From contig CAIUCH010000049.1 of the NCBI GenBank assembly GCA_903897605.1, positions 22,978 through 86,977 on the forward strand: a DNA stretch of 64,000 nucleotides, given 5' to 3'. The stretch comes from an uncultured Alphaproteobacteria bacterium. GTDB lineage: Bacteria; Pseudomonadota; Alphaproteobacteria; Micropepsales; Micropepsaceae. A model generated the notes under the pieces. It saw only the letters and a program-made list of their open reading frames with translations. It was not told where the DNA came from and made no database searches. Below are positions 34,571-43,777 of the stretch, one piece after another (the stretch's first letter is position 1; each line of letters begins with the position of its first letter). Made by a program: the position numbers and the translations under genes.

Positions 34571-35040
34571 GCAGCAAGGACGACATCAAATCGCGCCTAT
34601 CGGGCAACAAGCCGGGCATCGACGCCGAAGCCATCCGGGCGCTGTCCGATCTCTTGGCGGAAACCGGCCTCACTGAAATCGAAGTCGAGCAGAATGGCGC
34701 ACGCATCCGCGTCGCCCGCGCTGGCGCGATGGCGGCCATCGCGGCCGCGCCTGCCGCAGCTGCGTCCCCATCGGTCACGGCGCCGGCGCCTCTGTCCGGT
34801 CCCCATCCTGGCGCGGTAACCTCGCCCATGGTGGGCACGGTCTTTTCCGCGCCAGAGCCGGGCAAGCCGGATTTCGTCAAAGTGGGCCAGCAGATCAAGG
34901 AAGGCGACACGCTCTTCATTGTCGAGGCGATGAAGACCATGAATCCCATCCCCGCGCCCCGTGGCGGCACGGTCAAGGAAATCTGCGTCGAAAACGGCAG
35001 CCCGGTCGAGTTCGGCCAGACACTGATCATCCTCGGCTAG
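34567..35040 (+). CDS. accB: Biotin carboxyl carrier protein of acetyl-CoA carboxylase
   Basis: AccB carries the carboxybiotin for malonyl-CoA formation in fatty-acid synthesis. It has 157 residues: an N-terminal helix pair (SDLLAETGLTEIEVEQNG), an Ala/Pro-rich linker and the biotinyl domain, with biotin on K123 in VEAMKTMNPI. The ATG overlaps the aroQ stop (ATGA), and accC begins 3 bases after the accB stop. Confidence 0.96.
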   Translation: MSSKDDIKSRLSGNKPGIDAEAIRALSDLLAETGLTEIEVEQNGARIRVARAGAMAAIAAAPAAAASPSVTAPAPLSGPHPGAVTSPMVGTVFSAPEPGKPDFVKVGQQIKEGDTLFIVEAMKTMNPIPAPRGGTVKEICVENGSPVEFGQTLIILG

Positions 35041-35043
35041 GGC

Positions 35044-36387
35044 ATGTTTGAGAAAATTCTCATTGCCAATCGCGGCGAAATCGCGCTTCGCGTCATCCGC
35101 GCCTGCCAGGAGATGGGCATTGCCACGGTGGCGATCCATTCCACCGCCGATGCCGATGCGATGCATGTGCGGCTGGCCGACGAAAGCGTCTGTGTCGGAC
35201 CGGCCCCCGCCACGCAATCCTATCTCAACATTCCCGCCATCATCGCGGCATGCGAAATCACCGGTGCCGAGGCGATCCATCCCGGTTACGGATTCCTGTC
35301 GGAAAACGCCAAATTCGCCGACATCGTGAAGGAGCATGGCATTACCTTCATCGGTCCGACGCCGGATCATATCCGCATGATGGGTGACAAGATCACCGCC
35401 AAGCAGACGGTGAAGGCGCTGGGCATTCCCACCGTGCCCGGATCGGATGGCGAAGTTTCGGATACGGATGCAGCCGCAATCGCCGAAGAGATCGGCTATC
35501 CGGTGCTTATCAAGGCCACGGCCGGCGGCGGCGGCCGTGGCATGAAAGTGGCCAAGAGCGCCGGCGAACTTTCCTTCGCGCTTTCCACCGCCAGGGCGGA
35601 GGCCAAGGCGGCCTTCGGCAATGATACCGTTTATATGGAGAAATATCTCAGCAAGCCGCGCCATATCGAAGTGCAAATCCTGGCGGACGCCCATGGCAAG
35701 GTCGTGCATCTGGGCGAGCGCGATTGCTCGCTCCAGCGCCGGCACCAGAAAGTCTGGGAAGAAGCGGGCAGTCCCGCCCTCAACGCCCAGGAGCGCGACG
35801 AGATCGGAAGCGTCGTCACCAAGGCACTCACCAGGCTGGGTTATCTGGGCGCCGGCACGATCGAATTTCTCTATGAGGATGGCGGCTTCTATTTCATCGA
35901 AATGAACACGCGGTTGCAGGTCGAACATCCCGTCACCGAAGCGATCACCGGCATCGACATTGTACGCGAACAGATCCGGATCGCGGCGGGCAGTCCGCTG
36001 TCGTTCGATCAGAAGGATATCATTTTCGAAGGCCATGCCATCGAGTGCCGCATCAATGCGGAAAACCCCTTCACCTTCCGTCCCTCACCCGGTCAGATCA
36101 CGCAATTCCATACGCCGGGGGGCCTGGGGGTGCGGTTCGATTCGGCAATTTACGCGGGCTATCGCATTCCGCCCTTCTACGACAGTCTTGCGGGAAAGCT
36201 GATTGTACACGCCCGCAACCGTAATGAATGTTTGTTGCGGCTGCGTCGTGCCCTGGACGAATTGGTGGTGGGCGGCATCGAAACCACCATCCCTCTGTTC
36301 CAGAAACTGGTGCGGGAGCCTGACATTATAAACGGCGATTACTCCATCCATTGGCTGGAGAAATACCTATTCCGTCTCGGTCACTAA
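35044..36387 (+). CDS. accC: Biotin carboxylase of acetyl-CoA carboxylase
   Basis: AccC carboxylates biotin on AccB using ATP and bicarbonate. It has 447 residues of the ATP-grasp type: [19 protein letters not shown] at the start, the glycine-rich loop [10 protein letters not shown], and [14 protein letters not shown] with the catalytic residues. The protein ends [12 protein letters not shown] second, diverged copy of these last 11 codons plus a stop lies 69 bases further on, in the same frame. Confidence 0.97.
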   Translation: MFEKILIANRGEIALRVIRACQEMGIATVAIHSTADADAMHVRLADESVCVGPAPATQSYLNIPAIIAACEITGAEAIHPGYGFLSENAKFADIVKEHGITFIGPTPDHIRMMGDKITAKQTVKALGIPTVPGSDGEVSDTDAAAIAEEIGYPVLIKATAGGGGRGMKVAKSAGELSFALSTARAEAKAAFGNDTVYMEKYLSKPRHIEVQILADAHGKVVHLGERDCSLQRRHQKVWEEAGSPALNAQERDEIGSVVTKALTRLGYLGAGTIEFLYEDGGFYFIEMNTRLQVEHPVTEAITGIDIVREQIRIAAGSPLSFDQKDIIFEGHAIECRINAENPFTFRPSPGQITQFHTPGGLGVRFDSAIYAGYRIPPFYDSLAGKLIVHARNRNECLLRLRRALDELVVGGIETTIPLFQKLVREPDIINGDYSIHWLEKYLFRLGH

Positions 36388-36420
36388 GGCTGTGCTCGCG
36401 CCATACGCTGGAGCTATGGC
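36388..36420. repeat. Hairpin spacer between the two accC tails
   Basis: The bases between the accC stop and the extra tail hold CGCCATA (36399-36405) and TATGGCG (36415-36421), a 7-bp hairpin whose loop contains CGCTGGA. The hairpin after tyrS has a similar CCGCTGGA in its loop. The likeness is short and could be chance. Confidence 0.45.
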
Positions 36421-36456
36421 GGGCTCGAAAAATACCTATCCAGCCTCGGTCACTAG
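36421..36456 (+). pseudogene. Displaced 3' end of accC
   Basis: The bases read G-LEKYLSSLGH-stop, against [15 protein letters not shown] at the end of accC (36352-36387). Over the 11 codons from Leu to the stop, 26 of 33 bases match, and two of the differences are silent (CTG/CTC, GAG/GAA). That points to two diverged coding tails rather than a fresh tandem copy. It has no start and is not expressed on its own. Confidence 0.75.
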
Positions 36457-36548
36457 TTCTTCTTCGCATCGGCACAATTTGCATCGCCGCGCTTTCGCAA
36501 AGTTTCGATTTCCCGTTATGCTGGTGATCCACAAACCGGGGGTCACGC

Positions 36549-36950
36549 ATGGGTTTTCTTGATTCTTATGCCGCACAGATAAAAAGCCTTCTGCGCATCG
36601 TCGCGGGCCTGCTGTTCTTCAGTGTCGGTCTGGCCAAGATCGCGCATTTTCCCAGCATGCCCATGTTCGCGGACGCAAAACCCTTTGTGGGTATCGAAGG
36701 CTGGGCCGGAATGATCGAGCTGGTGGGCGGCGCGCTGATCATATTGGGCTTCTTCAGCCGCATCGCCGCCTTCATCTGTTCCGGAGAAATGGCGATAGCC
36801 TATTTTCTTGGTCATTGGGCCATCGTTACGGGCAGTCCACACAGCTTCTTTCCCGTGATCAATGGCGGCGCCACCGCGATCCTTTACAGCTTCGTATTTC
36901 TCTATTTCGCGGCCTCCGGCCCCGGTCCCTGGGCTTTAAACCAAAAATAG
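36549..36950 (+). CDS. DoxX family membrane protein
   Basis: A 133-residue protein with four predicted membrane segments, the DoxX pattern: LLRIVAGLLFFSVGLAKI near the start and GMIELVGGALIILGFFSRIAAFICSGEMAIAYFLGH in the middle. DoxX proteins are linked with redox and sulfur metabolism or stress in some bacteria, but the function of most is unknown. It stands alone between accC and the repeat upstream of aat. Confidence 0.88.
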   Translation: MGFLDSYAAQIKSLLRIVAGLLFFSVGLAKIAHFPSMPMFADAKPFVGIEGWAGMIELVGGALIILGFFSRIAAFICSGEMAIAYFLGHWAIVTGSPHSFFPVINGGATAILYSFVFLYFAASGPGPWALNQK

Positions 36951-36969
36951 ACACTCTCAACCCACATCA

Positions 36970-37073
36970 GCTTTCTTCCCCCGCATGGCGAAGCCATTAG
37001 CGGGGGAGTTCGGTAGCGTCAGTGTACCGAACGTCTGCTAGGCCGCTTGCGGCCGTGGCAGACAGATGGGGGT
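36970..37073 (-). repeat. Two-hairpin intergenic repeat, copy 3 (inverted, with insert)
   Basis: Read on the minus strand it matches copy 1 closely: CCCCCATCTGTCTGCCACGG, then CCGCAAGCGGCCTAGCAGAC, and at the far end ATGGCTTCGCCATGCGGGGG with AAGAAAG. Where copy 1 has a few bases between its hairpins, this copy holds a third perfect hairpin, GTTCGGTA / TACCGAAC (37008-37015 and 37025-37032). Confidence 0.8.
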
Positions 37074-37085
37074 ATTAAAGAAAGG

Positions 37086-37114
37086 CATCGTTGCGCTATC
37101 CTTGCGCAACGATG
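37086..37114 (+). promoter_or_regulatory. Start-codon hairpin of aat
   Basis: CATCGTTGCGC (37086-37096) and GCGCAACGATG (37104-37114) form a perfect 11-bp stem with a 7-base loop. The last three bases are the aat ATG, and AAAGG directly abuts the 5' side. Folding would bury the start codon, as in RNA thermometers or other translation switches. Confidence 0.6.
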
Positions 37115-37717
37115 CACGCGCCGTTACTGACGCCACAGATTCTGTTGCGCGCTTATGCCGAGGGGCTGTTCCCGATGGCTGAGAAGCGCGACGATCCCGC
37201 GCTCTATTGGGTGTCGCCCGAACAGCGGGGGATCATTCCACTGGATGACTTTCATGTCTCGCGCCGGCTGGCGCGCACGATACGCAGCGCCCGCTTCGGG
37301 ATCACCACCGATCAGGCCTTCAGCGACGTGATGCGGGCCTGCGCCGCGCCTACGCAAGGCCGCGAACAAACATGGATCAATGATGAGATATTGCGGCTCT
37401 ATGCGGCGCTCCATGCCGGCGGCCATGCCCATTCGGTGGAGTGCTGGCAGTCGGGCGAGCTGGTGGGCGGTCTTTATGGCGTTAGCCTGGGCGCGGCCTT
37501 TTTCGGCGAGAGCATGTTCACCCGCGTGCGGGACGCGTCCAAGGTGGCACTGGTGCATCTGGTGGAAACGCTGCGAGCGGGCGGGTTCGCTTTGCTCGAT
37601 ACGCAGTTCCTGACCGGGCATCTGGCAGGTTTCGGCGCCCATGAGATATCCCGCGCCGACTATCTGATCCTGTTGAACGAAGCCATCGCGCAACAGGCGA
37701 TCTGGCCGAAGCGCTAG
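37112..37717 (+). CDS. aat: Leucyl/phenylalanyl-tRNA--protein transferase
   Basis: Aat adds Leu or Phe to proteins with basic N-termini, marking them for ClpAP degradation (N-end rule). The protein has 201 residues from ATG 37112 ([24 protein letters not shown]). The family core is clear in [24 protein letters not shown] and in [14 protein letters not shown]...[10 protein letters not shown], and the C-terminal [20 protein letters not shown]. An in-frame TTG seven codons upstream lies inside the hairpin and is unlikely. The neighbours DUF2155, mlaD and NDUFA12 are its usual companions. Confidence 0.95.
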   Translation: MHAPLLTPQILLRAYAEGLFPMAEKRDDPALYWVSPEQRGIIPLDDFHVSRRLARTIRSARFGITTDQAFSDVMRACAAPTQGREQTWINDEILRLYAALHAGGHAHSVECWQSGELVGGLYGVSLGAAFFGESMFTRVRDASKVALVHLVETLRAGGFALLDTQFLTGHLAGFGAHEISRADYLILLNEAIAQQAIWPKR

Positions 37718-37718
37718 A

Positions 37719-38279
37719 TCAGCGCCCCGCCTCTTCCGGCAGGGCCTCGATGCCTTCCTTGTCGGACGAGTCCGGCGAAGACACTTTTGCCGGTGCTGCC
37801 GATGTCATGGCCGCGACCGGCGTATTGGGCGCACCGTTGGAGCAATTGATCACCCACACGTCATAGAGTGGATGCTCCATGCCATGCAAACCTGGGCTGG
37901 ACGCATACATCCAGCCGGAAAAAACATGCTTGGCGCCCTGGTCGGGGCGCTGATCGTCGATCTGGATGAAGGCCGAGGTTTCCGGCGTCTCGCTGGCGGG
38001 CGTCGAATAGCAATAGCGCGCCGTGATGGTGAGAGTGGCGAAATGTACCGGCTTGCCGATGGCGGCGGCGATATCGGTGGGCCGGCCCGTGATCTTGTCC
38101 AGGCCGCGCAGCATCAAGGTGGTGCCAGGCGCATTCGTCAAAAGCGGCGCCGCGGCCATATTGGGCGCTGCGGCCGTGAGCGGAGTTGTCGGCGCGGCTG
38201 GCGTTTGCGCCGGCGCCGCGGCCAGCGGAGCGGCCAAAGCCGCACTTACAAGCGATAGCGCAGGCAGGATGCGTTTCAT
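37719..38279 (-). CDS. DUF2155 secreted protein
   Basis: A 186-residue exported protein: signal peptide (cut near LAAAPA), an Ala/Pro-rich linker, then the DUF2155 domain with LRGLDKITGRPTDI, the Cys in ARYCYSTP, VFSGWMYASSPGLHGMEHPLYDVWVINC and a second Cys. The two cysteines probably form a disulfide. Its function is unknown, but it accompanies mlaD and aat throughout the alphaproteobacteria. The ATG overlaps the mlaD stop by 4 bases. Confidence 0.9.
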   Translation of the reverse strand: MKRILPALSLVSAALAAPLAAAPAQTPAAPTTPLTAAAPNMAAAPLLTNAPGTTLMLRGLDKITGRPTDIAAAIGKPVHFATLTITARYCYSTPASETPETSAFIQIDDQRPDQGAKHVFSGWMYASSPGLHGMEHPLYDVWVINCSNGAPNTPVAAMTSAAPAKVSSPDSSDKEGIEALPEEAGR

Positions 38280-38767
38280 GGGCTGGGCGCCGGCGCCTGT
38301 TGCTGCGGCTTGGGCTGCTGGCCGGAATTGGGTGTTCCCATGAAGCGGCCCACCAGGCCCATCAGATCCACCGCGCCCTGACTGTTCTGGATCATGCCGC
38401 CGGTCGCCAGCATCTTGTCGCTGCCGCCCGGCGTCAACGAGATATACGAACTGCCCAGCAGACCAGACGACGTCACGATCAGCGATGAATCGTCGGGCAC
38501 CTTGACGTCATTGCGGATATTCATGTGCACCGTGACCAGATAATTCCTGGGATCGAGTGTAAGATCCGACACCGACCCGATCTTGATGCCGGACAGCCGC
38601 ACATCGGTGCCAATGCCCAGGCCATCCACCTTCGCCAGCCGGGCCTGGATCTCATAGCCCGAAAGACTGCCGCTGCCGGTGCGCATATAGGCAAAGGCGA
38701 CGAACAGCAAAGCGACCGCAACCACGACCGCCCCGATGATGGTCTCCGGAATATTGTGTTCCCGCAT
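38276..38767 (-). CDS. mlaD: MlaD family lipid-transport protein
   Basis: MlaD forms membrane-anchored hexameric rings that carry phospholipid between the two membranes. The protein has 163 residues from ATG 38767 (MREHNIPETIIG, the typical opening), with one membrane segment (about 9-30) and the MCE domain (VDGLGIGTDVRLSGIKIGSVSDLTLD), then a Gln/Pro-rich tail. The earlier ATG at 38788 lies inside the preceding gene and lacks a ribosome site. The partners MlaE, MlaF and MlaC are not in the window. Confidence 0.93.
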   Translation of the reverse strand: MREHNIPETIIGAVVVAVALLFVAFAYMRTGSGSLSGYEIQARLAKVDGLGIGTDVRLSGIKIGSVSDLTLDPRNYLVTVHMNIRNDVKVPDDSSLIVTSSGLLGSSYISLTPGGSDKMLATGGMIQNSQGAVDLMGLVGRFMGTPNSGQQPKPQQQAPAPSP

Positions 38768-38772
38768 CCGTC

Positions 38773-39153
38773 CTATTCCGGCTTCCATGCTTGATAGTCT
38801 CCGGTGGCAGGGGGCCGCTGGCCGCTGCGCTGCAACGAACCTTCGGGGCGCAAGGCGCCCTCGGTGCCGGTGAGATTGGGCTGATGCGGAATTTCCCAGA
38901 CCTGGGTCCTGAGCGGCGCCTTGGTGGGCGGCTCGGCAAAGGTGTGATGCAGCCAACCATGCCAGTCCGGCGGCACGCGGCTGGCCTCGACGGTGCCGTT
39001 GTAGAGCACCCAGCGGCGCGAGCCGTCCTTGTTCTGATAATAGCGGTTGCCGAAATTGTCCTGGCCCACCGCCGACCCCTGCGTCCAGGTGGTGAAAAGC
39101 GTGCCCAAAGTGGCCGAATTCCACCAGGAAAAGATCATCTTCAGGAAGGGCAT
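38773..39153 (-). CDS. NADH:ubiquinone oxidoreductase subunit NDUFA12 (B17.2)
   Basis: A 126-residue accessory subunit of complex I, shared only by alphaproteobacteria and mitochondria. Diagnostic segments are ATLGTLFTTW, VGQDNFGNRYYQ, and RRWVLYNGTVEASRVPPDWHGWLHH. It starts at ATG 39153. The nuo operon is not in the window; the gene is regularly found next to mlaD instead. Confidence 0.93.
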   Translation of the reverse strand: MPFLKMIFSWWNSATLGTLFTTWTQGSAVGQDNFGNRYYQNKDGSRRWVLYNGTVEASRVPPDWHGWLHHTFAEPPTKAPLRTQVWEIPHQPNLTGTEGALRPEGSLQRSGQRPPATGDYQAWKPE

Positions 39154-39589
39154 GACAGGTTCCAAGGGGCGCGGGCGAGATTCGCGGGACTATACGGGCG
39201 GGGCGTCCTGCCGCCAACAGGCGCCCCACCATGCGGCCCTGGCGGCTCGCTTATCCACAAAGCGTCCCAAGCCGAACGCGACGCTGTGATGAAAATTCAC
39301 AAAAAATATTTTTGCGGCCAATTTCGCCCCCCGCTTGACTCGCGGTTTTTCGGGCCTTCCCGAGACCACAAGATCTGGTAGGTAAGGTTTCGTTTACCAC
39401 TTACCGCTTGCGGCCCTGGCGCCCCCGTGTCCATACTTTGGGCCAGTCACCTCTTGTGACCACCAAATCTGGCGGGATCAAAACACCCAGCCGCGCGGAC
39501 CACAAAATCCAGCGGATGGGAAACTGTCCTCCAAAGGTGTCGCAAAAAGGGGCTGGGGCCGGTCATTCCATCGCTTCTTGAGGTGTTCC
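39154..39589. promoter_or_regulatory. Divergent spacer with candidate NrdR boxes
   Basis: The 436-base gap upstream of nrdJ carries three related sites: ACCACAAGATCTGGT (39365-39379), ACCACCAAATCTGGC (39459-39473) and ACCACAAAATCCAGC (39499-39513). The first is nearly palindromic. Starts are 94 and 40 bases apart, close to whole helical turns, as for paired NrdR sites. A small GTCAC/GTGAC hairpin precedes the second. I see no cobalamin riboswitch core and no plausible small gene. Confidence 0.5.
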
Positions 39590-42500
39590 ATGCGCATCCG
39601 CCGCCATTTCACGGTTGAGGGTCGTTCCTCCTACGAAGGCATCGCCTTCCGTACCGCTGGCAGCGAGATCCGCAATCCCGATGGTTCCATCGTCTTCGCC
39701 CAGGACGGCATCGAAGTGCCGGAAAGCTGGAGCCAGGTCGCCTGCGATGTCCTGGCGCAGAAGTATTTCCGCAAGGCGGGGGTGCCCCGAGAATTAAGAC
39801 CGGTACCCGAAGAGGGCGTGCCCGATTTCCTCCGGCGCAAGCAGGCGCTTGGCAGCGAAACCACCGGCGAACATTCCGCCCGGCAGGTTTTCGACCGTCT
39901 CGCCGGCACCTGGACCTATTGGGGTTGGAAGGGCGGCTATTTCGATGGCGAGGCCGATGCGCGGGCTTTTTACGACGAGCTCTGCCACATGCTGGCGGCG
40001 CAGAAATGCGCTCCCAATTCCCCGCAATGGTTCAACACCGGCATTCATTGGGCCTATGGCATCGATGGTCCCAGCCAGGGTCATTATTATGTCGATCACA
40101 AGACCGGGCGGCTGACCAAATCCAACACCGCCTATGAGCATCCGCAGCCGCATGCCTGCTTCATCCAAAGCGTCAAGGACGATCTGGTCAATGAAGGCGG
40201 CATCATGGACCTCTGGACCCGCGAAGCGCGGCTGTTCAAATACGGCTCCGGCACCGGCACCAATTTCTCCACCCTGCGCGGCTCCGCTGAGAAACTGTCC
40301 GGTGGCGGCAAGTCTTCCGGCCTGATGAGCTTTCTCAAGATCGGCGACCGCGCCGCCGGCGCCATCAAATCGGGCGGCACGACGCGCCGCGCCGCCAAGA
40401 TGGTGATCGTGGATATCGATCATCCCGACATTGAGGATTTCATCGACTGGAAAGTGATCGAGGAGCAGAAGGTGGCGTCGCTGGTCACCGGCTCCAAGCT
40501 CGCCGCCAAGCATCTGAAGGCCGTGATGAAGGCCTGCGTCAATTGCGAAGGCTCGGGTGGCGATTGCTTCGATCCACAGAAGAACCCGGCACTGCGCCGC
40601 GAGATCCGCGCCGCCCGAGGCGCGATGATCCCCGACAACTACATCGAGCGCGTGGTGAGTTTCGCGCGCCAAGGTTACAAGGACATTGAATTTCCCAGCT
40701 ACGACACCGACTGGGATTCCGACGCCTATACCTCCGTGTCGGGGCAAAATTCCAACAACACCGTCCGGGTGACCGACGAATTCCTGAACGCGGTGCTGGA
40801 AAATGCCGACTGGAACCTGACCTATCGCGGCAGCGACCGCATCGCCAAGACCGTGCCGGCGCGCGAATTGTGGGAAAAGATTTCCTATGCCGCCTGGGCC
40901 TGCGCCGATCCCGGCATCCAGTTTCACACCTCGATCAACGACTGGCACACCTGCCCGGCAGGCGGCGAAATCCGCGCCTCCAATCCGTGCAGCGAATACA
41001 TGTTCCTGGACGACACCGCCTGCAATCTGGCGTCGCTGAATTTGATGCAGTTCCGCAAGGGCGCCGAAGGCACAATCAAGACATTCGACGTGGCGGCGTT
41101 CGAGCATGGCGTCCGGCTCTGGACCATCGTGCTCGAAATTTCGGTGATGATGGCCCAGTTCCCATCCAAGGAAATCGCACAGCTTTCGTATGACTATCGC
41201 ACCCTGGGCCTGGGCTTCGCCAATATCGGCGGCCTCTTGATGTCGGCGGGCATTCCTTATGACAGCCGCGAGGGCCGCGCCATCGCGGGCGCGATCTCGG
41301 CGGTGATGACAGGCGTCTCCTACGCCACCAGCGCGGAGCTGGCAGGCGAATTGGGCCCGTTCCCCGAATTTGCGGCAAACCGGGATGCGATGCTGCGGGT
41401 GGTGCGCAACCATGCCCGTGCCGCGCGCGGCGAAAGTTCGGGCTATGAGCGGCTGGCGATTGCGCCGGTGGCGCTGGATATCGAAGCCATCAAGCAAGAA
41501 GACTTGACGGGCGCGGCGGCGCGCGCCTGGGACGATGCCTTGGCGATGGGCAAGGAATTCGGTTTCCGCAACGCCCAGGCCACCGTGATCGCGCCCACCG
41601 GCACCATCGGCTTGGTGATGGATTGCGATACCACCGGCGTCGAACCGGACTTCGCGCTGGTGAAATTCAAGACCTTGGCAGGCGGCGGATATTTCAAGAT
41701 CATCAACCGCTGCGTGCCCGAGGCACTGGCCAGCCTGGGCTATAGCGATGCCGAGGCCGACGCCATCGTCGCCTATGCCGTGGGTTACGGCTCGTTGGAA
41801 AGCTTTACCGGCCGTCTCAACCTGGAGTCCCTGAGGGCCAAGGGTTTTGGCGACGAGCAGATCGGGGAAATCGAGGCGGCGCTGGAATCCGCCTTCGACA
41901 TCCGCTTCGTCTTCAACAAATGGACCCTAGGCGAGCAATTTTGCCGCGATGCGCTTGGGCTCGACGCGGCGCAGATGGATGCCCCCGATTTCGAGATGCT
42001 CAAGGCCCTGGGCTACAGCAAGACCGATATCGAGGCCGCCAATCTCTATGTCTGCGGCGCCATGACCTTGGAAGGCGCGCCGCACCTGAAAGCCGAGCAT
42101 CTGCCGGTGTTCGATTGCGCCAATCCCTGCGGCAGGGTCGGCAAGCGCGCCCTGAGCGTGGAGGCGCACATCCGCATGATGGCGGCGGTGCAGCCCTTCG
42201 TCTCGGGCGCGATCTCAAAGACCATCAACATGCCCAATGCGGCATCCGTCAAGGAATGCGGAGAGGCCTATATGCTGTCCTGGAAACTGGGGCTGAAGGC
42301 CAACGCGCTTTACCGCGATGGTTCCAAACTGTCGCAACCCCTTGCCACCACAGCCTTCAACTTCGAGGACGATATGGACGACCAAGCCGCGGACATGCCG
42401 CACGCCCCCCAGACCACAGTGCAGACCATCGTGACCGAGCGCATCGTGGAACGCGTGATCGAGAAGGTCCGCTCCCGCGACCGCGAAAAACTTCCCCATC

Positions 42501-43312
42501 GCCGCAAGAGCTATACCCAGAAGGCAATCGTGGGCGGCCACAAGGTCTATCTGCATACCGGCGAATATGAGGATGGAAGGCTGGGCGAGATCTTCATCGA
42601 CATGCACAAGGAAGGCGCCGCTTTCCGCAGCTTGATGAACAATTTCGCCATCGCCATTTCGGTGGGCCTGCAATATGGCGTTCCGCTGGAGGAATTCGTC
42701 GAAGCCTTCACCTTTACCCGCTTCGAGCCGGCAGGCCTGGTGATCGGCAATGACTCGATCAAGAACGCCACCAGCGTGCTCGACTATATCTTCCGCGAGC
42801 TGGGCGTCTCCTATCTGGGCCGGACCGATCTGGCCCATGTCGTGCCCGCGGTCGACGAGGATCTCGGAACCGGTTCGGGCGGCGGCGGCGGCGCTTCGGA
42901 AATGGCGATCGCCAAGGTGGCGTCCACGGGTTATCTGCGCGGGCATCTCAAGCAGATGGCGGTAGTCAAGGGCGGTGCCGCCCCGCGCATGCTGGTGCAG
43001 GAAGAACAAGAGCATTTCCAAGTCCTGGACGGCCATTTCGAAGACGAAGAGGCCTTGGTCGATCTTTCGGAAATTCGCGCCAGCGTCGAAGCCCAGATCG
43101 TGTCCAACCCGGTCGGGGCGCAAGTCACCTCGCTGGAAGCGGCCCTTTCCAATAAACAAGCAGTGCGCGAAGCCCATGCCCGACGGATCACGGAAGCACG
43201 GATGAAAGGTTTTGAAGGCGACAGTTGCGGCGCCTGCGGCAACTTCACCCTGGTGCGCAACGGCACCTGCATGAAGTGCAATACCTGCGGCTCGACCAGC
43301 GGCTGTTCCTAG
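39590..43312 (+). CDS. nrdJ: Vitamin B12-dependent (class II) ribonucleotide reductase
   Basis: NrdJ makes deoxyribonucleotides using adenosylcobalamin, with or without oxygen. The protein is 1240 residues, typical of the long class II form. The substrate region has [16 protein letters not shown], and [20 protein letters not shown] holds an active-site cysteine; [27 protein letters not shown] is the conserved barrel region. The end carries a zinc-ribbon-like CGACGNFTL...[14 protein letters not shown], whose last cysteines pass electrons to the active site. I start at ATG 39590; the in-frame TTG 12 bases earlier is less likely. No class I nrdAB is in the window. Confidence 0.96.
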   Translation: MRIRRHFTVEGRSSYEGIAFRTAGSEIRNPDGSIVFAQDGIEVPESWSQVACDVLAQKYFRKAGVPRELRPVPEEGVPDFLRRKQALGSETTGEHSARQVFDRLAGTWTYWGWKGGYFDGEADARAFYDELCHMLAAQKCAPNSPQWFNTGIHWAYGIDGPSQGHYYVDHKTGRLTKSNTAYEHPQPHACFIQSVKDDLVNEGGIMDLWTREARLFKYGSGTGTNFSTLRGSAEKLSGGGKSSGLMSFLKIGDRAAGAIKSGGTTRRAAKMVIVDIDHPDIEDFIDWKVIEEQKVASLVTGSKLAAKHLKAVMKACVNCEGSGGDCFDPQKNPALRREIRAARGAMIPDNYIERVVSFARQGYKDIEFPSYDTDWDSDAYTSVSGQNSNNTVRVTDEFLNAVLENADWNLTYRGSDRIAKTVPARELWEKISYAAWACADPGIQFHTSINDWHTCPAGGEIRASNPCSEYMFLDDTACNLASLNLMQFRKGAEGTIKTFDVAAFEHGVRLWTIVLEISVMMAQFPSKEIAQLSYDYRTLGLGFANIGGLLMSAGIPYDSREGRAIAGAISAVMTGVSYATSAELAGELGPFPEFAANRDAMLRVVRNHARAARGESSGYERLAIAPVALDIEAIKQEDLTGAAARAWDDALAMGKEFGFRNAQATVIAPTGTIGLVMDCDTTGVEPDFALVKFKTLAGGGYFKIINRCVPEALASLGYSDAEADAIVAYAVGYGSLESFTGRLNLESLRAKGFGDEQIGEIEAALESAFDIRFVFNKWTLGEQFCRDALGLDAAQMDAPDFEMLKALGYSKTDIEAANLYVCGAMTLEGAPHLKAEHLPVFDCANPCGRVGKRALSVEAHIRMMAAVQPFVSGAISKTINMPNAASVKECGEAYMLSWKLGLKANALYRDGSKLSQPLATTAFNFEDDMDDQAADMPHAPQTTVQTIVTERIVERVIEKVRSRDREKLPHRRKSYTQKAIVGGHKVYLHTGEYEDGRLGEIFIDMHKEGAAFRSLMNNFAIAISVGLQYGVPLEEFVEAFTFTRFEPAGLVIGNDSIKNATSVLDYIFRELGVSYLGRTDLAHVVPAVDEDLGTGSGGGGGASEMAIAKVASTGYLRGHLKQMAVVKGGAAPRMLVQEEQEHFQVLDGHFEDEEALVDLSEIRASVEAQIVSNPVGAQVTSLEAALSNKQAVREAHARRITEARMKGFEGDSCGACGNFTLVRNGTCMKCNTCGSTSGCS

Positions 43313-43321
43313 AGGGAGAAC

Positions 43322-43459
43322 TTGGCGGTCCGGACGTCTTCGCCCGGCAGGATGAAAAATATTGTCCGCGCCGACGGAAAAGTCATGGTCTATGAAAATG
43401 TGCCGCGGGAAATCGATGATTCCCTGATTTTCGCGGAGTCCATCAGCGGCTTCTTCTAG
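43322..43459 (+). CDS. Possible small protein after nrdJ
   Basis: A short frame begins with TTG at 43322, 9 bases after the nrdJ stop, with AGGGAG just before it; an ATG at 43352 gives a shorter 35-residue form. The product, 45 residues, ends VMVYENVPREIDDSLIFAES and ISGFF. Its composition is protein-like (VRADGKVMVYENV) and the frame is tightly spaced after nrdJ, but I know no family and cannot test conservation. Confidence 0.35.
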   Translation: MAVRTSSPGRMKNIVRADGKVMVYENVPREIDDSLIFAESISGFF

Positions 43460-43476
43460 GATCATATCGAGGGCGC

Positions 43477-43677
43477 CTATCGGACCCGGGAAGCGGGCCG
43501 GAAACCTGGCGGAAGAAGGCGTTGATCGTCCAGCCTGGCCGCTTCGCGCTCCAGATCACGGGCGACCTCGAGCAAACGCACACGATACGCCTGGAATCCA
43601 GTTCCGTCCGCAGCGTGGCGAAAATTGGCCGCCATAGCGTAGATCTGCGCGGACCGTTTTGGATCGGAAACAACCAT
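43477..43677 (-). CDS. Possible small helical protein
   Basis: On the minus strand a frame from ATG 43677 encodes 66 residues, including AAN FRHAADGTGFQAYRVRL and LLEVARDLEREAARLDD, which would make amphipathic helices. No clear ribosome site precedes the ATG, and the frame stays open upstream into the pentapeptide gene, so chance is possible. No family recognised. It is the best candidate in this otherwise empty 300-base stretch. Confidence 0.35.
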   Translation of the reverse strand: MVVSDPKRSAQIYAMAANFRHAADGTGFQAYRVRLLEVARDLEREAARLDDQRLLPPGFRPASRVR

Positions 43678-43777
43678 GGGTTGGTAATGCCTGGACTGGC
43701 GGTGCGTTCCTTGGACGCAAAGCGCGCTGGCATGCTGCTTGCGGCACTCCAGGCGGATGTTCCTGGTTGAGACAGAA

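Noticed and set aside
39154..39589. Cobalamin riboswitch before nrdJ
   Set aside because: No GCCACTG-type B12-box core is found; the repeated ACCACAAAATCTGG-like sites explain the region better.
39794..41497. 567-residue minus-strand frame across nrdJ
   Set aside because: It is the antisense of a strongly recognised gene in GC-rich DNA, shows no domain and has no ribosome site.
42215..43465. 416-residue minus-strand frame across the nrdJ 3' part
   Set aside because: A second antisense shadow; the plus strand carries the complete NrdJ with its C-terminal cysteine motif.
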